A stretch of 64,000 bases of DNA. Origin: Immersiella caudata. Lineage: Eukaryota > Ascomycota > Sordariomycetes > Sordariales > Lasiosphaeriaceae. The notes under the pieces were generated by a model. That model saw nothing but the letters and a program-made list of their open reading frames with translations. It searched no databases and was not told where the DNA came from. The stretch is taken from positions 2,046,001-2,110,000 of the forward strand of contig JAULSU010000006.1 of NCBI GenBank assembly GCA_030512335.1. The letters are read 5' to 3'. Shown here in pieces: positions 12,118 to 21,796 of this stretch; position 1 is the stretch's first letter, and each line of letters opens with the position of its first letter. The position numbers and the translations under genes were made by a program.

Positions 12118-13748
12118 AGCCCGACTCTTCTCAACAAGGGATTTATTCTGCAGGGTCCTTTAACGCAATGGTGTCTTGGAGTTCGGATTCTTTCAATCGT
12201 ATGGCAGTTGACGGCATGATGCTTTTCCTTTTCATTAATCGGCTTGGTTTACATGGGGCGGCGAAGCATTTGGAATCGGACCCTGCATATACCCATTCTC
12301 GCATCGAGCTTGCTGCAAAGAGGAGGAGAGGGCGGCGATCTCTCGTCAACACAGCTTTCTGTCTATCCCGGGCTCACATTGTAACGCACAGATAGGGGCA
12401 CTGCCTTGGACAACAGAATTTGTCAAGTGAGTGTTGGTGGGGAGGGTGCCCTTCACGCTCATGGTCTTAATGAATTGGCGCGGCGGCGGCGGCGGGGGGG
12501 GGGGATGAACGACCATGCAGCACCAAAGGAATCGCTGTGCCGGCGATGCAGCTAGAAGAAGAGAGTTGGACAAGGACGAGGGTTGTGGAGAAAAGGTGAT
12601 GGGAGGTGTCTGCTCCCAGTGGACAAGCCCATGGAGTGAGGGTGAGGCAGGTGAGGATGGAGGGGAGTTCTCTTTTAATAGGCGAGCTGGCAAGACAGGA
12701 CAGGGTTTCGGGATTGTGCGACGGCAATTTTCTGGCTGAGGTGTTCGGGAGCGTCTGTAAAAATAGTTCATGCTGGAGGGCTCAGTTCCTGTGTCTTTAG
12801 GTTCTGTTTGATCATATTGAGAGCGATTGATCGAAAGCATTGTAGCTGCCATGCTTGTTCATGCGTGAGATAGTTTTTCAACTGGTAGACAACCAAGCCA
12901 CAGACTGTTACGCCCGCCTTTTTTCACGCGTCTCCCCCCTCAAGCTTCCAAGCATGCACAAATCCCTGGAGCATGTCGCCCATATTAAGGGACGTCTGGC
13001 GTAGATAAGCACGAGCTTGCCACTTGTCGAGTAGGAAGGCAACAAAGGAAGACATTACGTTGGGCTTGACTATTAACATGTTCTCGGATTCTAGCCCCTT
13101 CGCTGTTGGTTATCCTTTGGTTTCCAAGCGTTATTACCTCTTCAAAAGCGGCATGCTAAGATGGCGGTTTAGCATCAAGTGCTGGTCAGCGAGAACGCCC
13201 CGCAGAATGCAATCGTTAACCAAAGTCAAACTCCATCCAAAGCTAATCTGCCATCACGGCCAGTCACGATGTGCTCACGCAGCCAGCTTATCTGTAGCTG
13301 TACCGGCTATCGGCTTTGGGGTATGTTGGTGGGACCCACATGATACTCACAGCTGCCATCACAATATCGAGCCGTGAACACCAAGGGACGCTCAAAGAGA
13401 TCTCCAATTCAGGACGTCTGCACATTCCGCCTAGTAGTTATGCTCTCTAGAAAAGCCAAGCCCAGCCGGGTCAACAACAAACAGGTGGTAAGATGCCGAA
13501 TGTGTCTGTAGGCCATTCCACCGGACCGCTGCACTAGTCTCCCATGGTGTCATAACCCTCCCTCCCAAAAGTCATAAGAAACCCCCCATCGTGACCAAAG
13601 CAAAAGCACAAAGCCAGGGAAATGATACACGCAGAGTCCATCCAGTTCCCTCGATCAAACGATCTTCCCTCAAGGTACCGAAAACGCCGTGTGCGGTCTA
13701 GGAAAGGGGGCCGAGGCCTGGGTCCGTCTGCCCTTCATGACGTTGTAC
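12118..13748. other. Intergenic region, ptaB-like gene to atg8 (convergent)
   Basis: 1.6 kb between convergent genes, with no credible gene. It contains a CGG-repeat/poly-G run near 12478-12506. The remainder is probably 3' UTR sequence of both neighbours. Confidence 0.45.
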
Positions 13749-14340
13749 TCAAGCCGACTCGAAGTTGCCAAAAGTGTTCTCGCCCGAGTAGGTGATGTAG
13801 AGGAACCTGCGCGTGACACGTGGTTAGCCTGTGTAACCGATCACGAGCATATCGTGTGCGGGGCAGCATATATGCAGGAAGCTGACTTACCCATCCTCGT
13901 CCTTGTGCTCCTCATAGATGCTGCTCATGAGAGCAGCGGTGGGAGGGAGGACCTCATCGACGAAGATGAAGATGGCCTTCTCCGGCGAAAGCTTAATTCG
14001 CTTGCGGATAACGTAGACGAACTGGCCTACGGTGAGATCTGCGGGCACGAGGTACTTCTTCTTATCGATGGTAGCGATATCGCTCTTCTCGACCTTCTCG
14101 CAAATGACCTGCAAAACACGGGATGTCAGCCAGCTGCGGTCGGCCGGTTGGTGATGAAGTGAGAGGAGGGGCAACGCTGGATGGTGACTCCGACCGAGAA
14201 GCGGTGACGGCCATCCGTGATCGGTGGATCGGCAAAAGGAAGCTGCTCACCGGAATGCGATCAGAGTACTTCTGTCGAATACGTTCGGCCTCGGCCTTGC
14301 GCTTCTCAAAGGGGTGCTCGTCCTTGAACTTGCTGCGCAT
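13749..14340 (-). CDS. atg8: Autophagy ubiquitin-like protein Atg8
   Basis: Three exons on the minus strand: 14340-14251, 14108-13891, 13806-13749, giving 121 aa. The protein begins MRSKFKDEHPFEKRKAEAER and carries the invariant ubiquitin-like fold of the Atg8/GABARAP/LC3 family. The Atg4 cleavage site glycine is G116 in TYSGENTFG, followed by a five-residue propeptide NFESA that Atg4 would remove. Processed Atg8 is conjugated to phosphatidylethanolamine by Atg7, Atg3 and Atg12-Atg5 on the phagophore. It binds AIM motifs of cargo receptors. Divergent from HEM13 across 878 bp. Sequence agreement with known fungal Atg8 is near complete, so the call is very secure. Confidence 0.98.
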
Positions 14341-15218
14341 TTTGACGATGGTTGATAGTGTTCGGAGTGATGGGTGTTCGTCTAGAAGATGTGGTTGCAA
14401 GATGATGTCGGAAGAGCGATGCCTGCAGGATTTGTTGAAACGAAGGGTCAGTTTTAAAAACACGCTCAGGAGATGGGAGAAAAGTATGGGAGGAGGCAGA
14501 AAGTGAAATACCTTTGCGGGAGTTTGCTGGTTGCGAGAGGAGAGTTTGGTTCACGCGTGGTGGCAGCCTTGAATGCTTGATGAGGGGGATTCCCTTTCTG
14601 GCCCGATTCGGCCTAGCGGCAAGCTCATGCGCCTTCGTCAGCTGGCCAAGGCGGCGAGTGGCTGATGACGCCTCGCCGAACCTTGCTGAGTTACTCACAA
14701 ATCCATACCCGGACCAGCCAGGCAAAGACCAGAATGATTCACACAAAGGCCGCGCTGCGCGAGCCGCCAGCTGTAACTAGCCAAAATAGGAGAAGGTGCC
14801 CATTCACCTGCTGGCGTCCTCAGTCCTCACCAAGACATGAACAGCTTGAAGCTGGATGTTGCTACCCCGCGCTTGTAGAACCCCTGTCACAGGCAGGGCG
14901 CCCACTTCGGTGGGGTGGCAGCTAGGGATCTGGGATATTGTCGCGTTTTGCATTTCACCTCGGAGCTGGCCCAATTGACAGGAGTTCCAGAGGAATCCAC
15001 TAGAGCTCTCGCCCGATTCTGATTGCGAGATCAGCCCAGCGGCACGCATTGAGAGCTACCAGCCGTTCGGGCTCCATTCCCATTGACTGACCTGGCGGCC
15101 TAGCCCGGCCCCGAAAGCTCCAACGGGAAGGTGGCCTCATAAATCATCCGATCATCCAACCAACCACACATTCGTGCGATCACGTCTGGTTGGCCGTATT
15201 TGATAGAGCTCTGTCGCG
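14341..15218. promoter_or_regulatory. Bidirectional promoter interval, atg8 / hem13
   Basis: 878 bp separate the two start codons. No gene is visible. It must supply both promoters; possible co-regulation is inference. Confidence 0.5.
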
Positions 15219-16506
15219 ATGGCTTCCAGACGGCCGCTTCTCCGTCTTTTGGCTCAGTCCAGGATACAGAGCCGATTGAGCAATTCTGCGTGTCGCCGGA
15301 CTATTTCGAGCTTCTCTGCAAGCTCGAAGGCTTCTCAACATCCATTGGCAAGGTACTTGGGAGTAACAGCACTAAGTCTCCTTGTCGCAACGCCCCTGTT
15401 TTACAAGATGGTATGGCTCTGGGGCCAATCGGTGCTTCTTCCCATGCTGATTACTGATTCCTCTCTCTGTGTAGGCCGTGGACGAACCCTACATGCTCGA
15501 CGCGCCCACCCTCGCAGAGCGCGACCAGCAGACCAAACGGGCCGAAGCTATCACTAATGCCTCCCCCATGCGCCTCCGCATGGAGAAGTTCATCAAGGAA
15601 CAGCAGGTGGAGATTGTACGAGCGCTGGAGGCGATCGACGGCACCAAGTTCCGTGTGGACGAGTGGCAGCGCAAGGAGGGCGGCGGGGGGATCACTTGCG
15701 TCTTGCAAGAGGGCAAGGTGTTTGAGAAGGCCGGAGCCGGCATCAGCGCTGTGTACGGCACCCTCCCCAAGGCCGCCATCCTCAAGATGCGCGCCAACCA
15801 CAAGAATCTGGTCAACGGGGCAAACGAGATCCCCGAGAGCATCGAGTTCTTCGCCGCCGGCCTCAGCTTGATCTGCCACCCCCGGAACCCCATGGCGCCA
15901 ACAATCCACCTCAACTACAGATATTTCGAGACGGCTAATCCTGACGGATCATCGGGCGCATGGTGGTTCGGAGGCGGAAGCGACCTAACGCCAAACTACC
16001 TCTTCGAGGAGGACGCCATTCTCTTCCACAAGTCCCTCAAGGACACCTGTGACGCGCACAACAAGGAGTTTTATCCCAAGTTCAAGAAGTGGTGCGACGA
16101 GTACTTCTACAACAAGCACAGGAGGGAAAGCCGCGGAATCGGCGGCATCTTCTTTGACGATCTCGACGAGACGACGGCAGACAAGGAGAGCCTCTTTGCC
16201 TTCATCCAGGAGTCACTCAAGAGCTTTGTGCCAACATACACCACGATTATGAACAAGCGGAAGGACATGCCGTTCACCGAAAAGGAGAAGGAATGGCAGC
16301 AAATCCGCAGGGGCCGCTACGTCGAGTTCAACTTGGTGCACGACCGGGGGACGGCGTTCGGTCTCAATACGCCCGGCCCGAGGGTAGAGAGCATTCTCAT
16401 GAGTATGCCCTTGACGGCGACTTGGAAGTACATGTACGAGCCAGAACCGGGCAGCAGGGAAGAGAAGTTGGAGAAAGTGCTGAGAGAGCCTAAAGAATGG
16501 GTGTAA
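15219..16506 (+). CDS. hem13: Coproporphyrinogen III oxidase (oxygen-dependent), mitochondrial form
   Basis: Two exons, 15219-15410 and 15475-16506, giving 407 aa. The enzyme oxidatively decarboxylates coproporphyrinogen III to protoporphyrinogen IX with O2, in haem biosynthesis. Family signatures include HLNYRYFE, WWFGGGSDLTPNYLFEEDA and EFNLVHDRGTAFGLNTPGPR. Exon 1 encodes an Arg/Ser-rich, acid-free N-terminus (MASRRPLLRLLAQSRIQSR...) followed by a hydrophobic segment LGVTALSLLVATPLF. This resembles a mitochondrial presequence plus inner-membrane sorting segment, as in animal CPOX, whereas yeast Hem13 is cytosolic and lacks it. The splice site falls exactly between the targeting and catalytic parts. 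Length is normal for filamentous fungi. Confidence 0.95.
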
Positions 16507-16947
16507 AATCTGACTCAAGAAGCTGTATTGAACTAAAACCTAGAACATACGGGAGGTTAGGGCCATCCATCGTGTGACACGCTGACACAAATGCGCTGCT
16601 GTCAGCTTCAACCTGATCATGTGTAACAGTCGCACGTCAGGGGCTAGGGTTATGTAAGCGTCAATCAAGACAACCCGAACCAACACCGCAAGGCGGCTCC
16701 AAGATGTTGATGTCACACAACCTACAACCATCACGCTGATGAGAAGAAAGAAGAAAACAGCTCAGCCAAGACAGGGTTGGCTCAGTCAACATGCGCAAGC
16801 GTGTGGCCTGCACAAGTGCGCCGCTTGGCCATTTCTAGACCCACGCAAGCCATGGCCGTTGTTGAGTAACCAAGCCTCACCATGATAACGAACATGTCAA
16901 CATCCAAACCCAACCGGAGAAACAACGCAACGCCAACCTTCATCTCC
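16507..16947. other. Intergenic start of the accessory island
   Basis: About 440 bp after hem13 with no recognisable gene. It leads directly into the minisatellite. Confidence 0.4.
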
Positions 16948-17012
16948 CATTCCAACCACCATTCCAACCACCATTCCAACCACCATTCCAGCCACCATTC
17001 CAACCACCATTC
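16948..17012. repeat. 12-bp minisatellite (CATTCCAACCAC units)
   Basis: Five to six near-perfect head-to-tail copies of a 12-bp unit, with A/G variation in two copies (CCAACC versus CCAGCC). On the plus strand it reads as an H-S-N-H repeat in the frame leading into the adjacent pseudogene. It is either part of that gene's former N-terminus or its leader. There are no spacers, so it is not a CRISPR array. Confidence 0.9.
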
Positions 17013-17022
17013 CAGCACCACA

Positions 17023-17709
17023 ATGGGTCGCAAGAGAAGCTCACGAGCTCGGCCTTCGGCAGGGTCACTTCAACACCTTGCTACCCTCGCCAATGTGCTA
17101 TGTATTGCGGTCTCGATAACATGTATTGCGGCAGCGCTGGCACAATCTGCACTACGATCGATGCAATCGCAGGGTGTGTCACTGGTACAACTAGCACGGG
17201 CGGGCCCCATTCCCACTGTTGGCGACTGCGTACTGCGCCCGGCTTCGGATGAAGCGGCATGCGGAAGCGGCATGCGGAAGCATCTGCTGTGCGAGCTCAC
17301 AGGATTGCGCTTATCTCGGACAGCGCCTTGCAATTGGGCAAACACTACCGGGCGCCATCAGCACTTCGACGTTGGTTGGGGGTAGTTCGAGCACCGCATC
17401 TTCTGCGACCAGGGGCGGTCAATCCGGGGACGCCAGCCCCTGAGAGTTCACCGCCTGCAAATGAAGGGGGGCGAACGGCTGAGCAAACGGGGCTAAGATC
17501 GGGATTGGCGTTGGTATCCCAATTGTCACGATTCTGATTGGATTGTTGGCACCTGTGCTGTTTATTTTGAAGCGGGGAGGGCAGGGCGTTGCGGTGGTCG
17601 GAGATGATGAAGGCGGCGTGATGAAGGCGGAATTTGAGGATCCGCTTCACAACCCGTACAAGTTCTTCTCCGGACAGGATGGAACACCGGCGCGGAGTAT
17701 CATGGCATA
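17023..17709 (+). pseudogene. Frameshifted cysteine-rich single-pass membrane protein
   Basis: The first ATG after the minisatellite is 17023. Its frame gives a hydrophobic signal-like segment (ANVLCIAVSITCIAAALAQ), then an ectodomain beginning VGDCVLRPASDEAACGS. A perfect 13-bp tandem duplication (about 17253-17278) shifts the frame; counting one copy out continues the same domain as ICCASSQDCAYLGQ plus an S/T-rich stalk. Three in-frame stops (17441-17488) separate the stalk from a transmembrane helix (KIGIGVGIPIVTILIGLL) and a basic, then acidic, cytosolic tail ending at TAA 17707-17709. This architecture (signal, CxxICC motif, S/T stalk, one TM) is common in fungal Mid2/WSC-like surface proteins. 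At least two further frame changes are needed near 17400-17490. It is a pseudogene on current evidence. Confidence 0.6.
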
Positions 17710-17716
17710 AGACTAG

Positions 17717-18420
17717 GAAAAGTTGCAGATTTTTCAGCAAGGCATGGCCGGCATCGATGTTGCTATCCTGGTGGCTGGTCACTTCGATTTTGGCTTGTTG
17801 CGGAATCCCGCCGAGGAAAACGAGCGAGGTAGTGGATGTTGGGGGTGGCCACGGAGCAGTCCTCAAACAGATTCTCGATGCGTACCCCGAAGAGCTCTCA
17901 GCCAAGAGTACGGTGCTGTAAGACAGGAAAGACATTGTCTCGCTCGCAAAAGAGAGTAGAGTGTTACCATGGGATATGCAGCTGATGGTGCACGATTTCT
18001 TGACCGACCAGCCTGTCAAGGGTAAGCTCCGACTACTGACTTTCTTTCTGGACATGGCGCTGATTCACTGCGGGACAGGAGGTCAAGCGTACTCCATGCA
18101 TATGATCCTCCGCGATTATGCCGACGGCGTTGGCACCGAGATTCTCAAGCGCTTGGCAGCCGTATGGACAACAAATCCCACGTCTTGATCTGTGAAATGG
18201 TCCTTCCTGCGAGGGTCGGAGAGATCGACTTCCCTGCAGCGGTGATGAATCAAGCAGTGATGACGATGGGTGGTAAAGAGCGCACTGCGGAAGGATCCCG
18301 CAAGATGTTTGAGGAAGCAGGTCTCGAGTTAGTCAATGTCTAGCCAGCACCGGGCGTTCCAGGCGCTTGCGTGGAAGTCCGACGCGTGGTCTGTTTACAT
18401 GGAACTTCACCCAAGCAATC
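17717..18420 (+). pseudogene. 5'-truncated O-methyltransferase pseudogene
   Basis: The C-terminal half of a COMT-like SAM-dependent O-methyltransferase is readable in pieces. They include the SAM-binding glycine motif VVDVGGGHG (17829 onward), LPWDMQLMVHDFLTDQP, an intact 57-bp GT-AG intron (about 18022-18078), then AYSMHMILRDYADG (family catalytic-His region) and ICEMVLPARVGE. Lesions: a frame change near 17820, TAA at 17919-17921 where Q is expected, a 2-nt insertion or 1-nt deletion near 18160, and TAG at 18341-18343 where W is expected. The N-terminal dimerisation domain is absent; the fragment directly abuts the preceding membrane-protein pseudogene. Such enzymes usually serve secondary metabolism. 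Both stop codons fit C-to-T changes at CpA, the RIP signature, but two sites are not proof. Confidence 0.8.
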
Positions 18421-19060
18421 AAAATTCGATCGAGGCTGAGCCGCTTAACAAGTTAAATTAGCTGTGTATAGATAAGGGGATATCAAAATGAGATTGTGTT
18501 GGTAGGTGTCTAGGTACGCTGGCTTGGGTGTGCGTGGAGGTTTTCATTGAGATGGACCAACGAACTTGATGACGAGCACACGATTCTCCATCAAACCCGG
18601 TGGAACCAACTCTATTCACTTCTAACACTCGAGTTATCTGGCGCCCGACTTGATCAGAGATGTTTTCGGGCCCAAACTCAGGGGTAGGGCTGAGCCCCTG
18701 AAATGGGGACATAGGTCTAGTCGAAACAGCACACAGAAAACCATGTGGTATCACATCGTCATTTGAAATGACAATAGAATGGAAGCCTTTGCGTTAAATT
18801 TATGACATTCACTCGTTCAATTCCATTGTTTTGAGGTTGGACTTTAGGGAAGCTGGGTTTTAGACGGAGCCTCCCTGGTTCATTGGTCGCCTTGCGCGTC
18901 GCTCGGCTTTCCGTTTGTAGGCGAGGGTGGCAGGAGTCCGGTGGCAGAAGTCTGGTGGCTACCTAGCTACTAGAGCTTCCAGGTTATTTGCTTGCATCGC
19001 ATCCTTTGAAATCGCCTCCTCCAAGCTCAAGACACTCTCCGCGCATTTCATATCAATAAC
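18421..19060. other. Intergenic, O-methyltransferase pseudogene to HET gene
   Basis: About 640 bp with no convincing gene. The last part probably carries the HET gene promoter and leader. Confidence 0.4.
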
Positions 19061-19175
19061 ATGGAGCAAATCGAATCCGTGGGTCCCGCCAGAGTGTTGT
19101 AAGAGCCCCCCCCCCTCCCCTGAGTTGCTTCACTGACACAAAATTAAGAATGACTCAGGCTGCGAAGTTTGCGGG

Positions 19176-21413
19176 ATGCTGCGATGGGCATTCAAACGTC
19201 ACAACTGGACTGGAGAAGTGTATCTCGGGAAACCCGAGCAAATCGGAATCAACTCGCCCTGCCCGTGCCCAGTGCACACCCCGCTACTCAATGAGATTCC
19301 ATCATTCAAGGAGTTCGGAGACTCAGAATCTGTCCGTATAATGATGAACACGAGATGGCGGGCTACAGGACCTGTGGATGTCACACTAATCGCGAAGAGC
19401 ATTACTTCATCTCTCCGGAGAAAATCCGGCTCCTTTACTCTCCTGACAACTGCCAATACAAGCATTAAGTGTGCAGGAAGGCGCATTGATCCCCGGTGGG
19501 TTGATTCAACACTCATCCCAGCGTGGAAGTCTCGATGTGAAGGCCAACACAGCAAGTGTCGTTCTTGGCCGGAGGGGTTCAACGTCGGCACCCAAAGGCC
19601 GCAATGGTTGATCGATGTTGTGGATATGAACATCGTCGCCACCCCTCCCGGCGCTCGGTACGTGGCACTCAGTTACGTGTGGGGCGGGGTAGCACAGCGT
19701 GTGACGAATCTTGGGAACCTCGATGATCACCGCCGACCTGGGGCGTTGCGTAGCGATGCCAGAAACAGAAAGGGAGCGGTCCCGCAGAGCGAGACCAGGA
19801 GGGGTGCCGACATTCCAAAAACAATCCGAGATGCTATTCGCTTGGCAGGGACTCTTGGGGAACGCTATATCTGGATCGATGCGCTGTGCATAGTTCAGGA
19901 TGATACCGTCTCCAAGCATGCCGAGTTGGCCAATATGGCCTCCATTTACGCGGGTGCTGAGTTGACAATTATTGCCGCAAATGGTGAGAATGTCAACCGG
20001 GGCCTGCGCGGCATCTATGGGGTATCCGACGCTCGCCACGCATCGCAAAAGGTCTTCTCCCTGGGCAACGGGATGGAAGTGCTTCAGCGCCGAAAGTGGG
20101 CGGAGCCCCCGGAAGAGATCGCGTGGAAGCAACGTTGTTGGACGTTTCAAGAAGGCGTGTTTTCACGCAGAAAGTTAATATTCTGCGATGACCGGGTATC
20201 GTGGGAATGCGGCGCCGCCGTATGGCATGAAGATTCTTGCGACTTGGACGAGCAGCTTCCCGTGAGAGATCTTACCATCCTCGGGCACCAGAGCAACCGC
20301 ATTCAGAGCATGTTCTCCGCGCGCGAAGCAGATATTGGAGATTTCACGGAAGTTTTGGGCCACTTCAACAACAAGCTCCTGACGTATCCGGAGGACATGT
20401 GCGATGCGTTTGCCGGAATTGCCAGCGCCCTGGGTGATCAGTACCCAGGAGGCTTCGTTTCTGGCCTGCCCGTCGCCTTCTTCAGTCTGGCGCTGGTTTG
20501 GGAACCGAGTGGGACTGGGTCAAGCCGGCGGTTCCCTTCGAAGGTCCTTGATGCAAAGGCCCAATTAAGACTGCCGTCATGGAGTTGGATAGGGTGGAAA
20601 GGCCAACCATCCTTCTCAATGTGGGAATCTGCGCGCCTCGTGGGAGAGGAGTGGGGTGACGAAGGCTTGTTGAGATACCAGTTCTATTGGGGAGAAGGGA
20701 GACACTGCAGCTTCAAACCCCTTGTTTGCTGGCTCGCCCACACAACCCAAGATGATGAGGGTATTGCGATCGAGGACTTCGGCCTTACTGATGGGGAGAG
20801 CGTGGCGGATGCTCACTGTTGGGCACCGACAAGCCCATCGAGAATATTGACCGCCTCGGAAACCAAGAGCTACCGTTCTTCGAGGTATTCTTCTCGGGGA
20901 GAGTATGAGCTTGAGACCTGTGGCACATGTCCGTACCGACGCAGTGTGGGGCGGGGTCTGGAGTGCCGACATCCACATGTGGGTGCTCGCCGCCGTTTCC
21001 AAGAGCTGCCGCACGGCAACGCTGACCTCATATCATGCCGAACCCGAAAGGCAACGGTAAATTTAGCTTCCTCTGAGGATCTTTGGGATAGACACGAGCT
21101 CAAAGATGAGACGGGCGCAGCGATCGGCGACCTAACGGTGCATGCAGAATCGCCCACAAATCCACATGACGTGCTGGATCTTCCAGCAGGCTCCAAGATG
21201 GCAATCAACGTTGTTGAGATTGCTGAAATACATACTTCCTCAGCTTCAGATGGTGGTAAGAGGGGCTCTACTGGTAACAATGGTTATTACTATGTCTGTG
21301 TTATGTGGGTTGAGTTGCGAGGCAACCTCGCCTACAGACGAGGCATCGGCAAAGTTGCCCGAGACAGATGGGAAGAGTTGAAGCTGAAATGGATCAATCT
21401 GATGCTTGCATGA
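19176..21413 (+). CDS. HET-domain (heterokaryon incompatibility) protein
   Basis: An open frame of 745 codons from ATG 19176. HET (PF06985) hallmarks are in order: YVALSYVWG near residue 161, IPKTIRDAIRLAG, RYIWIDALCIVQDD near 231, MASIYAGAELTIIAA, and WKQRCWTFQEGVFSRRKLIFC near 316. HET proteins trigger programmed cell death in fungal non-self recognition, usually together with a partner. The same frame upstream reads NDSGCEVCG directly before MLRWAF. A short first exon from ATG 19061 (MEQIESVGPAR, intron 19094-19148, non-consensus GTGTTG donor) is therefore possible and would add about 20 residues. Between about 20830 and 21050 the protein is unusually Arg/Ser/Cys-rich compared with flanking sequence, and resumes a HET-like pattern at RTRKATVNLASS; an intron or small indel there is possible. 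It sits in the decayed island. Confidence 0.85.
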   Translation: MLRWAFKRHNWTGEVYLGKPEQIGINSPCPCPVHTPLLNEIPSFKEFGDSESVRIMMNTRWRATGPVDVTLIAKSITSSLRRKSGSFTLLTTANTSIKCAGRRIDPRWVDSTLIPAWKSRCEGQHSKCRSWPEGFNVGTQRPQWLIDVVDMNIVATPPGARYVALSYVWGGVAQRVTNLGNLDDHRRPGALRSDARNRKGAVPQSETRRGADIPKTIRDAIRLAGTLGERYIWIDALCIVQDDTVSKHAELANMASIYAGAELTIIAANGENVNRGLRGIYGVSDARHASQKVFSLGNGMEVLQRRKWAEPPEEIAWKQRCWTFQEGVFSRRKLIFCDDRVSWECGAAVWHEDSCDLDEQLPVRDLTILGHQSNRIQSMFSAREADIGDFTEVLGHFNNKLLTYPEDMCDAFAGIASALGDQYPGGFVSGLPVAFFSLALVWEPSGTGSSRRFPSKVLDAKAQLRLPSWSWIGWKGQPSFSMWESARLVGEEWGDEGLLRYQFYWGEGRHCSFKPLVCWLAHTTQDDEGIAIEDFGLTDGESVADAHCWAPTSPSRILTASETKSYRSSRYSSRGEYELETCGTCPYRRSVGRGLECRHPHVGARRRFQELPHGNADLISCRTRKATVNLASSEDLWDRHELKDETGAAIGDLTVHAESPTNPHDVLDLPAGSKMAINVVEIAEIHTSSASDGGKRGSTGNNGYYYVCVMWVELRGNLAYRRGIGKVARDRWEELKLKWINLMLA

Positions 21414-21796
21414 TGTATGTAGGAAGTGACTGCCTTTTGAGCGTTCTCTGATTTGTTTGTTGCTGGACTTGTGGGTGGAAGTCGCAACCAGCCACACGGC
21501 ACAAAGATGACGAGTTCAAGCATTGGACACCCAACGCAGTTTGGATAGGGCTCTTAACTTGGGACTCTATGTCAGTATATAGGTCAGCTACGAGCCAAAA
21601 CAATTACTTTTCAGAGAGGTGCAGTTGAGCGTAGCTGCCTGGAACCTGAACATCACAGCGAGGGTTAGGGTCCACCTGCCACACTCACTGAGCTTCACCA
21701 TCCAATCCGCCTCAACTCACCTCCCAGACAAAAAGCTGAACCAAACAAACCATCAGCCCACCAGATGGCACTTCAACCCAATTTCCCTCTTCAACA
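21414..21796. other. Intergenic, HET gene to sws1-like gene
   Basis: 383 bp with no gene. The last ~120 bp are C/A-rich like a 5' leader. Confidence 0.4.

Noticed and set aside
13689..14162. 157-codon plus-strand ORF
   Set aside because: Antisense to atg8, which accounts fully for this DNA.
16948..17012. Regular short repeats considered as a CRISPR array
   Set aside because: Units are contiguous without spacers and the genome is fungal; it is a minisatellite.
17345..18055. 236-codon minus-strand ORF
   Set aside because: It lies antisense to two recognisable plus-strand pseudogenes and has no motif of its own.
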